Shown one piece after another: positions 50,447-59,748 of a stretch of DNA of 64,000 bases. Source of the DNA: Spirochaetota bacterium. Lineage in GTDB: Bacteria > Spirochaetota > UBA4802 > JAKQUI01. The stretch lies in assembly GCA_029562645.1 (NCBI GenBank), contig JAKQUI010000036.1, forward strand, positions 62,001-126,000, read 5' to 3'. The notes below the pieces were generated by a model, which had not been told where the DNA came from, ran no database searches, and saw only the letters and a list, made by a program, of their open reading frames with translations. Every line of letters begins with the position of its first letter. Positions within the stretch are counted from its first letter, which is position 1. The translations under genes and the position numbers were made by a program.

Positions 50447-51400
50447 TTAACCAATCGCTTCCATCATCGCGGGAATGACCTCGAAGAGGTCGCCCACGAT
50501 GCCATAGGTGGCGATGTTGAAGATCGGCGCTTCGGGGTCCTTATTGATGGCCACGATGCACTGCGATCCCTTCATGCCGGCGACGTGCTGGATGGCGCCG
50601 GAGATTCCGGCCGCGATGTACAGCTTCGGCGTGACGGTCTTGCCGGACTGCCCGACCTGGCGGGCCGCATCGGTCCAGCCGGAGTCGACCACGGGACGCG
50701 ACGCCGCGTATTCGCCGCCCAGCTTCTTGGCGAGGTTTACGATAACGTCATTGTACTTGTCCTTGTCCTTGGTCCCACGACCGCCGGAAACGATGATGGT
50801 GGCCTGTGAGATATCGACCGAACCCGCCATGGTCTCGACGACTTCCTTGACCTTGGTGCGCGATGCGCTGATGGACGCGGATACGGCAGTTACGGAACCT
50901 GCGCCGCCCGCCTCTTCTTTATCGAACGCGCCCTTTTCGAAGGTCGCGACGAACTTGTCGGTTTTGACGGTCTTCTGCTCCTGGATCTTGCCGTTGTAAG
51001 TGTTGCGGGTGAACGTGATGTTCCCGCCCTGGGCTTCGATCTTGTTGCAGTTGGAGACGATACCGCAGCCGAGCGCCATGGCGACCTTCGCGGCGAAGTC
51101 GACGCCGTCATAGCTGTGCGCGATGACCACGCCTTTGACATCCTGCGCATCCACGACCGCTTTGACGGCCTGGGTGTACGCGTCGGCGGTGTAATTCTCG
51201 AGGTTCCCGTCGGACACGGTGAAGACCTCGGGAACATATTTCGCAAGCTCGGCGGCAAGCGAACCGTCCTTGGACAGGAGGGCCGCTGCGGGCTGGGCGC
51301 CGGCGGCAGAGGCGATCGCCTTCGCGGCCTTGCAGAGCTCAAGGGTTCCTTCGCTCAGAGCACCGTTTCTGTGTTCAGCAATTACTAAAATTCTAGCCAT
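50447..51400 (-). CDS. etfA: Electron transfer flavoprotein, alpha subunit
   Basis: A 317-residue EtfA. The FAD-binding C-terminal block contains VSGGRGTKDKDKYND, RPVVDSGWTDAARQVGQSGK, TVTPKLYIAAGISGAIQHVA and INKDPEAPIFNIATYGIVGD. With EtfB it carries electrons from acyl-CoA dehydrogenases to a membrane quinone reductase. The start is preceded by GGGGGGAG, and it begins 12 bases after etfB ends. Confidence 0.96.
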   Translation of the reverse strand: MARILVIAEHRNGALSEGTLELCKAAKAIASAAGAQPAAALLSKDGSLAAELAKYVPEVFTVSDGNLENYTADAYTQAVKAVVDAQDVKGVVIAHSYDGVDFAAKVAMALGCGIVSNCNKIEAQGGNITFTRNTYNGKIQEQKTVKTDKFVATFEKGAFDKEEAGGAGSVTAVSASISASRTKVKEVVETMAGSVDISQATIIVSGGRGTKDKDKYNDVIVNLAKKLGGEYAASRPVVDSGWTDAARQVGQSGKTVTPKLYIAAGISGAIQHVAGMKGSQCIVAINKDPEAPIFNIATYGIVGDLFEVIPAMMEAIG

Positions 51401-51412
51401 TTTTCTCCCCCC

Positions 51413-52195
51413 TTACAGAACTTTCGCTTCGTTTTTCAGCTTATTGACAAGCGTCGCAGCGGCGGCCTTCGGGTCGCCCTGGATGATTTCGGCCTTGTGG
51501 TCGGAAACCGGGAAAAACATCTTCACAAAGCTGGTCTTCGAACCGGCGGCGCCAACGGCGGTGCATCCGACTTCGGCGGCCTTCTTCACATCGAGACGTT
51601 TCTTCTTCGCCTTCATGATGCCAGGCAGGGTGGGATACCGCGGCTGATTCATCCCGGATTGGATGGAAAGGACGGCGGGCATCGCCATTTCGATGACTTC
51701 GTTCTTCCCGCCCTCGAGTTCGCGGTTGACCTTCATGTTCTTGCCATCGACGTCAAGCTTGACGACGTTGGTGCAGTGCGGAACGCCCATCATGTCGGCG
51801 ATCATCACGCCCGTCACCGCGGCCTGATCGTCTTCGGCCTGTACGCCGGTGAGAACCAGATCGACATCGCCGATGGTCTTGATCGCGCCGAAGAGCGCCG
51901 AGGCCACCACAAAGCTGTCGCCGGCATCGACCTCGGGATCTTGAACCTGGATGCCCCAATCGGCGCCCATCGCGAACGCCTGACGCACTTCCTTGGCGAC
52001 CCGCTCGGGGCCGGCCGAAACGATCATAACCTCGCCACCGAACTTCTCCTTGAGCTGGAGGGCCGCTTCAACGGCATACTGGTCAAAATCGTTCATTTTA
52101 AATGCGATTTGCGATTCATCGATCTTGGAGTCGCCGATAATCTTGAACTTGGATTCCATATCCGGAACCTCTTTTACGCAGACAACGATCTTCAT
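51413..52195 (-). CDS. etfB: Electron transfer flavoprotein, beta subunit
   Basis: A 260-residue EtfB: MKIVVCVKEVPDME at the start, FALNDFDQYAVEAAL-like ALQLKEKF, LVLTGVQAEDDQAAVTGVMI with the D-x-x-x-x-x-V-x-G AMP/FAD phosphate contacts, and the recognition-loop region LSIQSGMNQPRYPTLPGIMK. GGAGAGG precedes the ATG. First gene of etfBA. Confidence 0.96.
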   Translation of the reverse strand: MKIVVCVKEVPDMESKFKIIGDSKIDESQIAFKMNDFDQYAVEAALQLKEKFGGEVMIVSAGPERVAKEVRQAFAMGADWGIQVQDPEVDAGDSFVVASALFGAIKTIGDVDLVLTGVQAEDDQAAVTGVMIADMMGVPHCTNVVKLDVDGKNMKVNRELEGGKNEVIEMAMPAVLSIQSGMNQPRYPTLPGIMKAKKKRLDVKKAAEVGCTAVGAAGSKTSFVKMFFPVSDHKAEIIQGDPKAAAATLVNKLKNEAKVL

Positions 52196-52274
52196 TATCC
52201 ACCTCTCCTTTAAAAAATTTTACGAAATTACGTTAAATTGTACAGAAAAAGGAATGAAAAGTACTTTTATAAAC

Positions 52275-52303
52275 CATGTAAAGATGGGTGTATTTGATGT
52301 CAA
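52275..52303 (-). promoter_or_regulatory. Possible etfBA promoter
   Basis: TTGACA (complement of 52298-52303), 17-base spacer, TACATG (complement of 52275-52280). The -35 is perfect, the -10 weak. Confidence 0.4.
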
Positions 52304-52333
52304 GAGTAATTCCTGTACAAAAAGCCATCATTA

Positions 52334-52362
52334 GTGAAACAATTATCCAACAATTGTATAAT
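52334..52362 (+). promoter_or_regulatory. Possible promoter of the MEMO-AMMECR1 fusion operon
   Basis: GTGAAA at 52334-52339, a 17-base spacer and a perfect TATAAT at 52357-52362, about 110 bases before the fusion gene start. Confidence 0.45.
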
Positions 52363-52473
52363 TATTTCATGGATTGCCGGATAAAGAACTTGAAATTGAA
52401 TGATCGCTGCTGTTGATTTCCCATAGGGCTACTCTTGATATGCGATGCTCCATAATAATTGTATGATTGATCG

Positions 52474-54048
52474 ATGAACGCGAAACGATTTGTCCCGCGA
52501 ATTTGCGTTGTCCTTTTTTTGTGCGTTGCGTTCGCCTGCAGCGTCGATCGGGCCGCCACCCAGACGCGCCCTTCGGTCCTTGCCGGAAAATGGTATCCCT
52601 CGTCGCCAGCCGAGCTCTCGAGGGAGATCGACGGACTGCTCGATTCGGCCGCGCGACAACCGTCCATCGACAACCCGCTCGTTTTCATTCTGCCGCACGC
52701 GGGCTATCGGTACTCCGGAGCCGTTGCGGCCGCGGGGTACCGTCTCATGCGCGAAACGGCGCCGCGACCGGACATCATCGTCATTATCGCCCCGTCGCAT
52801 TATGGCGACTTTTCGGGATGCTCCACCCTCGCGGTCGATTATTTCGAAACACCATTGGGCCCGGTGCGTGTTGATACGCGAATCGCGCGCGACCTTCTCG
52901 ACAATCACGGTTTCGCGGACAAACCCTCGCTCCACGCGCCCGAGCACGCCGTCGAGATACACCTCCCGTTCCTCCAGCGAATCTACGGCACGCGTCTCGA
53001 GCGCGATGCGCCGATCCTGCCCATCCTCACGGGAACAGTCGATGAGCGCGACGCGACGCGTATCGCCGCGGTGCTCGCGTCCGTACTTCGCTCGAAACGC
53101 GCTCCCGTGATCATCATCAGCACCGACTTCACGCACTATGGCCGCAGGTTCGGTTACCTGCCGTTCGCGGCCTCCGGCATGCCCGACTTCTCCGCGCGCA
53201 TGACCGCGCTCGACCGCGGTGCGATCGACCCGATACTTGCGCGCACCCTTCCCGCGTTCGCGCGATACGTCCGCAACACCGGCATCACCGTTTGCGGAAA
53301 ACATCCAATTATGATCGCGCTCGCGCTGCCGATTGCCGACGCGCAAACGAAGCTCCTCGCCTACGACACCTCCGCGCGCATCACCGGCGACTACGCAACG
53401 TCGGTGAGCTACGCCTCGATCGCAATCGCAGGCGCCCTGCGCGCCGCCGATATCGCCGCGCCGGCCCCGGATCCCGACGATGCCGATGTGCCGCTCACGC
53501 GGGCCGATAAGCAATCCCTGCTTTCCATCGCCCGGAAGAATATCCAGGCCCATCTCTCCGGATCGGGCCCGTTCAGGCCGCCGGCCGACGGAGTGACCCC
53601 AGCCATGCGATCCAAGCGCGGATTGTTCGTGACGCTGAAAGTGAACGATGAGCTTCGCGGCTGCATCGGGACGGTCACTGGCGTGAAATCGATCATCGAC
53701 GCCACGCTCGACAACTCGTTCAATGCCGCGTTTCGGGACCCGCGCTTCCCGCCCCTGCGACGCGATGAGCTGGGACTCATCCGCATCGAGATCTCGGTCC
53801 TCACGGAGCCGCGCCCGGTTGGCAAACCGGGCGATGTCGTTGTCGGGCGCGACGGACTCATCATGGAGCGCGGTTCACAGCGCGGCCTGCTGCTCCCGCA
53901 GGTGCCGGTGGAGCTTGGTTGGGACCGAAACACCTTCCTGTCCCACACCTGCGGAAAATCCGGCCTTCCGCCTGATTGCTGGCGTGATTCCCGCACGAAG
54001 ATCAAAAGCTTTCGCGCTATTGTGTTCGGCGAGCCGTCAAAGCGATAG
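52474..54048 (+). CDS. MEMO-AMMECR1 fusion lipoprotein
   Basis: A 524-residue protein with a signal peptide MNAKRFVPRICVVLFLCVAF and lipobox AFAC, unlike the cytoplasmic copies at 16 kb. The MEMO half (about 35-330) has LPHAGYRYSG, STDFTHYGRRFGY and ITVCGKHPI. The AMMECR1 half (about 345-524) has LRGCIGTVTG, FRDPRFPPL, RIEISVLTE and GLLLPQVPVELGWD. Fusing the two modules and exporting them is unusual. The stop is 46 bases before the radical SAM gene. Confidence 0.9.
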   Translation: MNAKRFVPRICVVLFLCVAFACSVDRAATQTRPSVLAGKWYPSSPAELSREIDGLLDSAARQPSIDNPLVFILPHAGYRYSGAVAAAGYRLMRETAPRPDIIVIIAPSHYGDFSGCSTLAVDYFETPLGPVRVDTRIARDLLDNHGFADKPSLHAPEHAVEIHLPFLQRIYGTRLERDAPILPILTGTVDERDATRIAAVLASVLRSKRAPVIIISTDFTHYGRRFGYLPFAASGMPDFSARMTALDRGAIDPILARTLPAFARYVRNTGITVCGKHPIMIALALPIADAQTKLLAYDTSARITGDYATSVSYASIAIAGALRAADIAAPAPDPDDADVPLTRADKQSLLSIARKNIQAHLSGSGPFRPPADGVTPAMRSKRGLFVTLKVNDELRGCIGTVTGVKSIIDATLDNSFNAAFRDPRFPPLRRDELGLIRIEISVLTEPRPVGKPGDVVVGRDGLIMERGSQRGLLLPQVPVELGWDRNTFLSHTCGKSGLPPDCWRDSRTKIKSFRAIVFGEPSKR

Positions 54049-54094
54049 GCGGCGATACGCGTATGCGACGATAAAGAACGAGCGAACGATCATC

Positions 54095-55228
54095 ATGCTT
54101 TCGAGAAAAGAACTGCTCCGTTCCGCATGCCGCGCGCTGTACGCCGGTGCGTGCGCGCCATTTCTTCTTACGCACGATGATGCGTGCACCATCATGGCGG
54201 CCCAGCCCGATTCGCCGTTCATCAAGCCCGCGCGCCATTGGAAAAAGCTTGCGGGCGGTTCCGTCCGCTGCCAGCTCTGCCCCAACGAGTGCGTCATCAG
54301 CGCCGGCAGCCGGGGAGCCTGTCGCGTCCGCATGAACCTGCGGGGCGGTCTCTATACACTCGTCTACGGACGGCTCGCGGCCATGCACGTCGATCCGATC
54401 GAAAAAAAACCGCTGTACCACGTTCTCCCCGGCTCCTTGGCCTACTCGGTCGCCACGGCCGGCTGCAATATGTGGTGCACCTTCTGCCAGAACTGGCAGA
54501 TATCGCAGGCCGCCCCCGAGGCCATCGACGCCGCCTTCGTTCCGCCCGGCCAGCTTTCGGCCAATGCGCGATCGAAGCGTTGCCCGGTGATCGCCTACAC
54601 CTACAACGAGCCGAGCGTGCAGTTCGAGTACCTCGTCGATTCCGCGCGCGTCGCGCGGTCCCGCGGCATTCGCCCGGTGATCATCTCAAACGGCTACATC
54701 AATGACGCCCCGGGGCGCGAGCTGCTCGGCGTCCTCGACGCCGTGAAGATCGACCTCAAGGCCTTCACCAACTCGTTCTATGCGAAGGTCTGCGGCGGCG
54801 ATCTCCACAACGTGCTCAAGACGCTCGAGCGGATCAAGCGAAACGGCACCTGGCTGGAGATCGTGGTGCTCGTCATCCCCACGCTCAACGACGCGCCGGG
54901 CGAGATACGTGAGATGACGCGCTGGGTGCGCGCCAATCTCTCGCCGGACGTTCCCATGCACTTCACGCGTTTTCACGCGATGTATCGGATCACGAACCTG
55001 CCGCCCACGCCGGTCGCCACCCTTGAGCGCTGCCGGACGATCGCCCGCGAGGAGGGCATCCGGTATCCCTACGTGGGAAACGTCCCCGGCCACCGCTGGG
55101 AGAACACCTACTGCCACTCGTGCGGGAAGCAGATCATCCGGCGAAGCGGGTTCTACCACGTGACCAGCTCGATACGAAACGGCGCCTGCCCCCACTGCGC
55201 GACGCGCATCCCGGGCGTGTGGGCCTGA
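54095..55228 (+). CDS. amrS: AmmeMemoRadiSam-system radical SAM enzyme
   Basis: A 377-residue radical SAM protein with an extra N-terminal cysteine cluster (CQLCPNECVISAGSRGACR). The SAM cluster is CNMWCTFC (CxxxCxxC) in VATAGCNMWCTFCQNW, and YTYNEPSVQFEY is a conserved family motif. C-terminal CHSCGK and CPHCAT may bind a further metal. Together with the MEMO and AMMECR1 proteins it forms a widespread three-part system of unsettled biochemistry. Start at 54095; no strong ribosome site. Confidence 0.9.
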   Translation: MLSRKELLRSACRALYAGACAPFLLTHDDACTIMAAQPDSPFIKPARHWKKLAGGSVRCQLCPNECVISAGSRGACRVRMNLRGGLYTLVYGRLAAMHVDPIEKKPLYHVLPGSLAYSVATAGCNMWCTFCQNWQISQAAPEAIDAAFVPPGQLSANARSKRCPVIAYTYNEPSVQFEYLVDSARVARSRGIRPVIISNGYINDAPGRELLGVLDAVKIDLKAFTNSFYAKVCGGDLHNVLKTLERIKRNGTWLEIVVLVIPTLNDAPGEIREMTRWVRANLSPDVPMHFTRFHAMYRITNLPPTPVATLERCRTIAREEGIRYPYVGNVPGHRWENTYCHSCGKQIIRRSGFYHVTSSIRNGACPHCATRIPGVWA

Positions 55229-55237
55229 CCGCCGCGC

Positions 55238-57448
55238 ATGGACCGGCGCACCCGACAGCTGCCGTTACGCGCCATAGCCCTGGTCATGGGCTTTTCCTCG
55301 GCCGTCGCGCAGGTGCTCGTCATCCGCGAGCTCCTTGCGGTGTTTCGGGGCAATGAGCTCGTCATCGGGATCATTTTCGCGGGATGGTTCGCGGGAATCT
55401 ATCTCGGCGCCCGCTTCGCGCCCGCCGCCGACGGCGAACGGAGCGCGCGATTTCTCCAGGCCGCGCCGTGCGTCCTTCCGTTGGGGGCATGCATTGTCGT
55501 CTACCTCGCGCATGCGCTGCCGCTCCTGGGCGGGCGCGCAATCGGAAGCCACTACCCGCTCATCCTGGAGATGCTCCTCTCCCTCATCCTTACGGTTCCG
55601 CTCAGCCTCCCGATCGGTCGCTTCTTCCCGCCGCTGGTGTCCCTCCTCGCCCGCGAACGGGGTTCAGCCGCCGGCGGCACCGCATACGCCATCGAGTCGC
55701 TGGGCTCATTCGCCGGCGGGCTCGTCTTCTCGATCGTGTTCGTGGACCACATCAATCCCATCGGAATCACCGCGCTTCTTTTTTGTATTGGGATGATGCC
55801 GTGTCTGTACGCGCATGCACGCGCGGCGCTCTATCCGCTCGCCCTGCTCCCGCTCGCGATCGCCGCCATGTCGTCCCCCATCGAATCATCGCTCCTTGCC
55901 GCCATGTGGAACCGGACCCACGCAGGCGCGTTGGTCGAATACCACCGGACGCGCCACCAGGCCGTACAGGTGGAATCCCAGGACGGGCAGATAAACATCT
56001 ACGGCGACGGCGTGTTTTATCACTCCCTGCCCGACCGGCACGATGCGCGCGGCCTCTTCCACCTGATTCAAAGCCTTCGCAACGGGACCGGCGAGCGCGT
56101 CCTCCTCTTCGGGACCGGGCCGGGCTCACTGCCGTACAATCTCGGGAAATCCGATGTGGCGCGTGTCGATTACTGCGAACCGGACCCGGCGCTCTGGGAG
56201 ATCACCGACGCCTATCGTCGTCGTTTCTATCCCCGTAACGATGGAAGGCTCCATGTCATCACTGCCGATCTGCGACGGTATTTCCGGGAGAACGACGTCC
56301 GTTACGACATCATCGTGAGCCGCGCCGCGGCCCCGGAAAACGTGATGCTCAATCGATTCCATACGAAAGAATACTTCGAGCAATGCCGCGCGCACTTGAA
56401 ACCGGACGGCGTTTTCATCACCGCCGTGCACGGGTTCTCCAATTACCTGTCCGACGATTTGCTTCATTTCATTGCCTCAATATACAAGGGGTTCCGGGAG
56501 ACCTTCCCCCATCACCGCATCACCTCCGGCGATACGATGTATCTCATCGGATCGCCGGACCCGTCGCGGCTGCCGGATGATCCCGCATCGCTTATCGCGC
56601 GCTATCGTGCCGCTCTGGAGAAAAAGCCGCTTACGGGTCTCGAGGATGACATCATAACGAACTTCGTCCCCGATGAGCTGCTCATGTCATTTGAAAAAAC
56701 ACAGATCAATTATTTTCAGGATAAGATTGATAGGATCCTTCCGTCGGTAGACGCGAATAGCGATCATCGACCACTCGGCTACTGGAACCTGGTGAAGCTT
56801 TCGGCCTACCAGGAGGAATCCGCCGTGTATTCAATCTTCCGACATGCGCCGATTGTTCCTGCGATCGGCTGCGTGCTCGTCGCGCTCGCGCTCATCGACG
56901 CGAGACGCCGCTTCCCCGGAGTCGGGTTCGCCGCCAATGCGACGATGTTCGCGACCGGCTGCGCCAGCATGGCGGCCATGATCGTGCTGATGATTCTGTA
57001 TCAGAACGCCAACGGGATCATCTATTACCGCATCTCCCTGATGAACGCGCTGTTCATGTTCGGATTGACCGCCGGCAGCTGGCTCGCGACCGCGCATCGG
57101 CTCCCGTCGCTGCCCGTACGGCTGATTCTGCTCATGGCATCGCTGGGTGGGATCCTCCTGTACGCGTCCCGGAGCGTGGAGCCGCTCTTCTGGCTGCTCA
57201 TCGCCGCAATCTCACTCATAAGCGGCACCATCTTTCCGAGCCTGTTTTCGCTCTCGGACAATGACGGGCATCATGCCTTCGCCGCATCGCTGGACGCCAT
57301 GGAGCATCTCGGTTCGATTGTGGGCGCAGCCGCGACTGCGATGCTTCTGATCCCGCTCCTCGGCATGTCCAGCGCCATTGCAGCCTGCATGTGCATCGTC
57401 GCATTCGCCGCGCTGGTCCTGCTGGTATCGGGCGTACGGAAAGCCTGA
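55238..57448 (+). CDS. Integral membrane spermidine-synthase-like protein
   Basis: A 736-residue protein. The N-terminal ~220 residues hold about seven hydrophobic helices, the middle (about 225-505) is a spermidine-synthase/methyltransferase-like Rossmann domain with RVLLFGTGPGSLPYNLG and YCEPDPALWEITDA, and the last ~200 residues hold more helices. The usual catalytic loop D-x-P-D-P is replaced by IIVSRAAAPENVMLNRF, so aminopropyl transfer is doubtful. It starts 9 bases after the radical SAM gene, giving a three-gene operon. Confidence 0.85.
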   Translation: MDRRTRQLPLRAIALVMGFSSAVAQVLVIRELLAVFRGNELVIGIIFAGWFAGIYLGARFAPAADGERSARFLQAAPCVLPLGACIVVYLAHALPLLGGRAIGSHYPLILEMLLSLILTVPLSLPIGRFFPPLVSLLARERGSAAGGTAYAIESLGSFAGGLVFSIVFVDHINPIGITALLFCIGMMPCLYAHARAALYPLALLPLAIAAMSSPIESSLLAAMWNRTHAGALVEYHRTRHQAVQVESQDGQINIYGDGVFYHSLPDRHDARGLFHLIQSLRNGTGERVLLFGTGPGSLPYNLGKSDVARVDYCEPDPALWEITDAYRRRFYPRNDGRLHVITADLRRYFRENDVRYDIIVSRAAAPENVMLNRFHTKEYFEQCRAHLKPDGVFITAVHGFSNYLSDDLLHFIASIYKGFRETFPHHRITSGDTMYLIGSPDPSRLPDDPASLIARYRAALEKKPLTGLEDDIITNFVPDELLMSFEKTQINYFQDKIDRILPSVDANSDHRPLGYWNLVKLSAYQEESAVYSIFRHAPIVPAIGCVLVALALIDARRRFPGVGFAANATMFATGCASMAAMIVLMILYQNANGIIYYRISLMNALFMFGLTAGSWLATAHRLPSLPVRLILLMASLGGILLYASRSVEPLFWLLIAAISLISGTIFPSLFSLSDNDGHHAFAASLDAMEHLGSIVGAAATAMLLIPLLGMSSAIAACMCIVAFAALVLLVSGVRKA

Positions 57449-57618
57449 TCGTGTTTTTCTCGACTTCGAAACCTTCGTTCGACATACAGTCATGGACGGA
57501 CGTATGCGAAATCGCCCCGATCCGCATTCCCCCAGGGGCCAACCGGCACCGCCCGCTCCGCCATATTGGATTCTTTCAATAATACTTGGACAATACCCCG
57601 TGACGCCATAAAAACTAC

Positions 57619-57648
57619 TTGAAAAAAAAACTCGCTGTGGAATATGAT
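57619..57648 (+). promoter_or_regulatory. Possible promoter of the anti-sigma kinase gene
   Basis: TTGAAA at 57619-57624, 18-base spacer, TATGAT at 57643-57648. The 57449-57739 gap otherwise holds only imperfect short inverted repeats. Confidence 0.45.
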
Positions 57649-57739
57649 TGCGCAACACCTCCGCACGGAGCACCAAGGTGCGATATGAGGCGCACGCCGG
57701 TCCCCGGCGACGTTTCCTGCGCCACGCGGCTGTATCGGC

Positions 57740-58324
57740 ATGACCAACGAACACGAGATTACATTTCTAGACAGCTTTGCGGCCGACACGATCGTCGTGC
57801 CGCAGGTCATTGACAATCTCATCAACGACCTCAAGCGCATGAGCTATCCCAAGGACGACATCGACGAGATCATCCTGTCGATGGACGAGGCCATCACCAA
57901 CGCCATCCAGGAGACCGTGCGCAAGGAGGAGACCACCCGCACCGCCGACGACAATGAGCGCCGCAAGATCACCATACGCTACAGCATACGCGAGGATAAT
58001 TTCGACGCGACCATCATCGACCACGGAAAAGGACTCGACCTTTCGCGACTCAAGGGGTTCGTCCCCAATATCGACTCGTCGAACTACTACGATCAGATCG
58101 TCAAGTACGCCAGCGAGTCCGAGAAGAACCGGCTCACGGTGCGCGTCAACGGCAAGGAAATCACCCTCAAGGGGATCGGCGTGGGCCTCAAGGTGATACT
58201 GGCCTTCATGGACTCCGTCTCAATCGACCTCATCGACAAGGAGCGGGTGCTCGCGAACTCGGTTTCCGAATTCACCGACGGGACCATCCTCAATCTCAAC
58301 CGCCGCAGGCGGTATACCGCATGA
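57740..58324 (+). CDS. Anti-sigma-factor-like serine kinase (RsbW/SpoIIAB HATPase)
   Basis: A 194-residue HATPase. The N-box is LSMDEAITNAIQE, the G1 box is DHGKGLDLS, and IGVGLKVI is a G2-like box. A family member would bind a sigma factor and phosphorylate a STAS protein, like the one at 34 kb. No ribosome site is visible. Its stop overlaps the LOG gene by four bases. Confidence 0.85.
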   Translation: MTNEHEITFLDSFAADTIVVPQVIDNLINDLKRMSYPKDDIDEIILSMDEAITNAIQETVRKEETTRTADDNERRKITIRYSIREDNFDATIIDHGKGLDLSRLKGFVPNIDSSNYYDQIVKYASESEKNRLTVRVNGKEITLKGIGVGLKVILAFMDSVSIDLIDKERVLANSVSEFTDGTILNLNRRRRYTA

Positions 58325-59064
58325 CCAAAAAGGCGCCCAAGGCCTACAAGGACCAGCAATTCCTCAACTCGCGGGAGGCCCGCACCCTGCGCATCATGGC
58401 CGAGTATCTCGAGCCCGAGGCGCGCCTCAAGAAGTTCAACATCCAGCACACTGTCGTGTTTTTCGGGTCGGCTCGGCTCAAGCCAGATGGGCGGCGCACC
58501 ATCGACAAGGCCTACTGGGTTGCCGAGGAGCTCGCATATCGCCTCGCGGTCCTCTCGCACGAGATGGAACTCACCGGGAAGAATTTTTGCATCTGCACCG
58601 GCGGCGGGCCGGGGATCATGGAGGCGGCGAATCGCGGCGCAAATCGGGCGCACGCGAACACGATCGGCTACAACATATCCCTGCCCATGGAGCAGGAGCC
58701 CAACGACTACCTGACCCCGGAACTCAATTTCGAGTTTCATTATTTTTTCATGCGGAAGCTGTGGTTCATGTACCACGCCAAGGCCGTGGTCGTGTTCCCG
58801 GGCGGGTTCGGCACCCTCGACGAGCTCTTCGAGGTCCTCATGCTCGTGCAAACGCAGAAACTCAACAAGCGCATGATCCCCATCCTGCTCTACGACAAGG
58901 AGTTCTGGGACGAGATCATCAACATCAACAAGCTCGTGGAACACCGCCTCATCAGCCGCGAGGACCGCGACCTCATTCAGTTTTTCTCGAGCGCCGATGA
59001 GGGGTTCGAAATTATTAAATCCAAGCTCGGAAAAATGATTGCCAGCGTCAATCACGTCAAGTAA
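58321..59064 (+). CDS. LOG-family (cytokinin riboside monophosphate phosphoribohydrolase-like) protein
   Basis: A 247-residue protein of the LOG/Rossmann family: ICTGGGPGIMEAANRGANR and PGGFGTLDELFEVL, the classic P-G-G-x-G-T-x-x-E, are both present. Substrates include nucleoside monophosphates. Coupled by a 4-base overlap to the HATPase gene, an unusual pairing. Confidence 0.92.
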   Translation: MTKKAPKAYKDQQFLNSREARTLRIMAEYLEPEARLKKFNIQHTVVFFGSARLKPDGRRTIDKAYWVAEELAYRLAVLSHEMELTGKNFCICTGGGPGIMEAANRGANRAHANTIGYNISLPMEQEPNDYLTPELNFEFHYFFMRKLWFMYHAKAVVVFPGGFGTLDELFEVLMLVQTQKLNKRMIPILLYDKEFWDEIININKLVEHRLISREDRDLIQFFSSADEGFEIIKSKLGKMIASVNHVK

Positions 59065-59112
59065 TATCATGCGCAAAGACACACCATGCTTCGCCAACAC
59101 AAGGAACGCGTT

Positions 59113-59742
59113 ATGAAACGGATCGCCAGCATCGCCGCCATCATCATCCTGAGCGCTGTCGCGACGGGGGCCCACCCGCATTACCGGACCTACACCAACA
59201 GCCCCTTCAACTATAAAATTATCGTCCCCTCCGAATGGGAGCGCGTGGTGCTCAATCTCTCCAAGAAGCACATCATGTACGCGAGCAAGAGCGCGACGGT
59301 CGAAATAAAGGTGCGGGCGTTTCGGGGTGATGATGTCCGGTTCGACAATATCGTCCACGACGAGCGCTGGGACCTGCGGAAGATCGACTCCCATCTCAAC
59401 AGCATCATCGAAACGGGCAATATCGCCATCAAGAAAAACGTGAAGGGCAAGCTGTTCGTGTTCGAGTACACCATGCACCGGACGCGCATGATTCAACGCA
59501 CGATGATCACGAAAAACGCGGATACCGTATACATCATCGAATGCCGCGCCCCCCGCAAGACGTTCTACACCTACGAAAAAATATTCACGACCGCGCTGGG
59601 AAGCTTTGCCAATCTCGAGGTAGAAAAAACCCGATCGGACGACAATCTGGACGATCTGGAAGACGAAAAAACAGAAAGAAAGGGCGGAAAGAAGTCGTCG
59701 TCCTCCGACGACGTGCTTGAGGCCGATGACGAGCGGATATAA
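59113..59742 (+). CDS. Hypothetical secreted protein
   Basis: A 209-residue product with a signal peptide (MKRIASIAAIIILSAVATGA). The N-terminal part resembles a PsbP/MOG1-like fold (YTNSPFNYKIIVPSEWERVV, DTVYIIECRAPRKTFYTYEK), and the C-terminal ~35 residues are a charged, Ser/Asp-rich tail. No family certain. AAGGAA precedes the ATG at 59113. Confidence 0.75.
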   Translation: MKRIASIAAIIILSAVATGAHPHYRTYTNSPFNYKIIVPSEWERVVLNLSKKHIMYASKSATVEIKVRAFRGDDVRFDNIVHDERWDLRKIDSHLNSIIETGNIAIKKNVKGKLFVFEYTMHRTRMIQRTMITKNADTVYIIECRAPRKTFYTYEKIFTTALGSFANLEVEKTRSDDNLDDLEDEKTERKGGKKSSSSDDVLEADDERI

Positions 59743-59748
59743 TTAACG

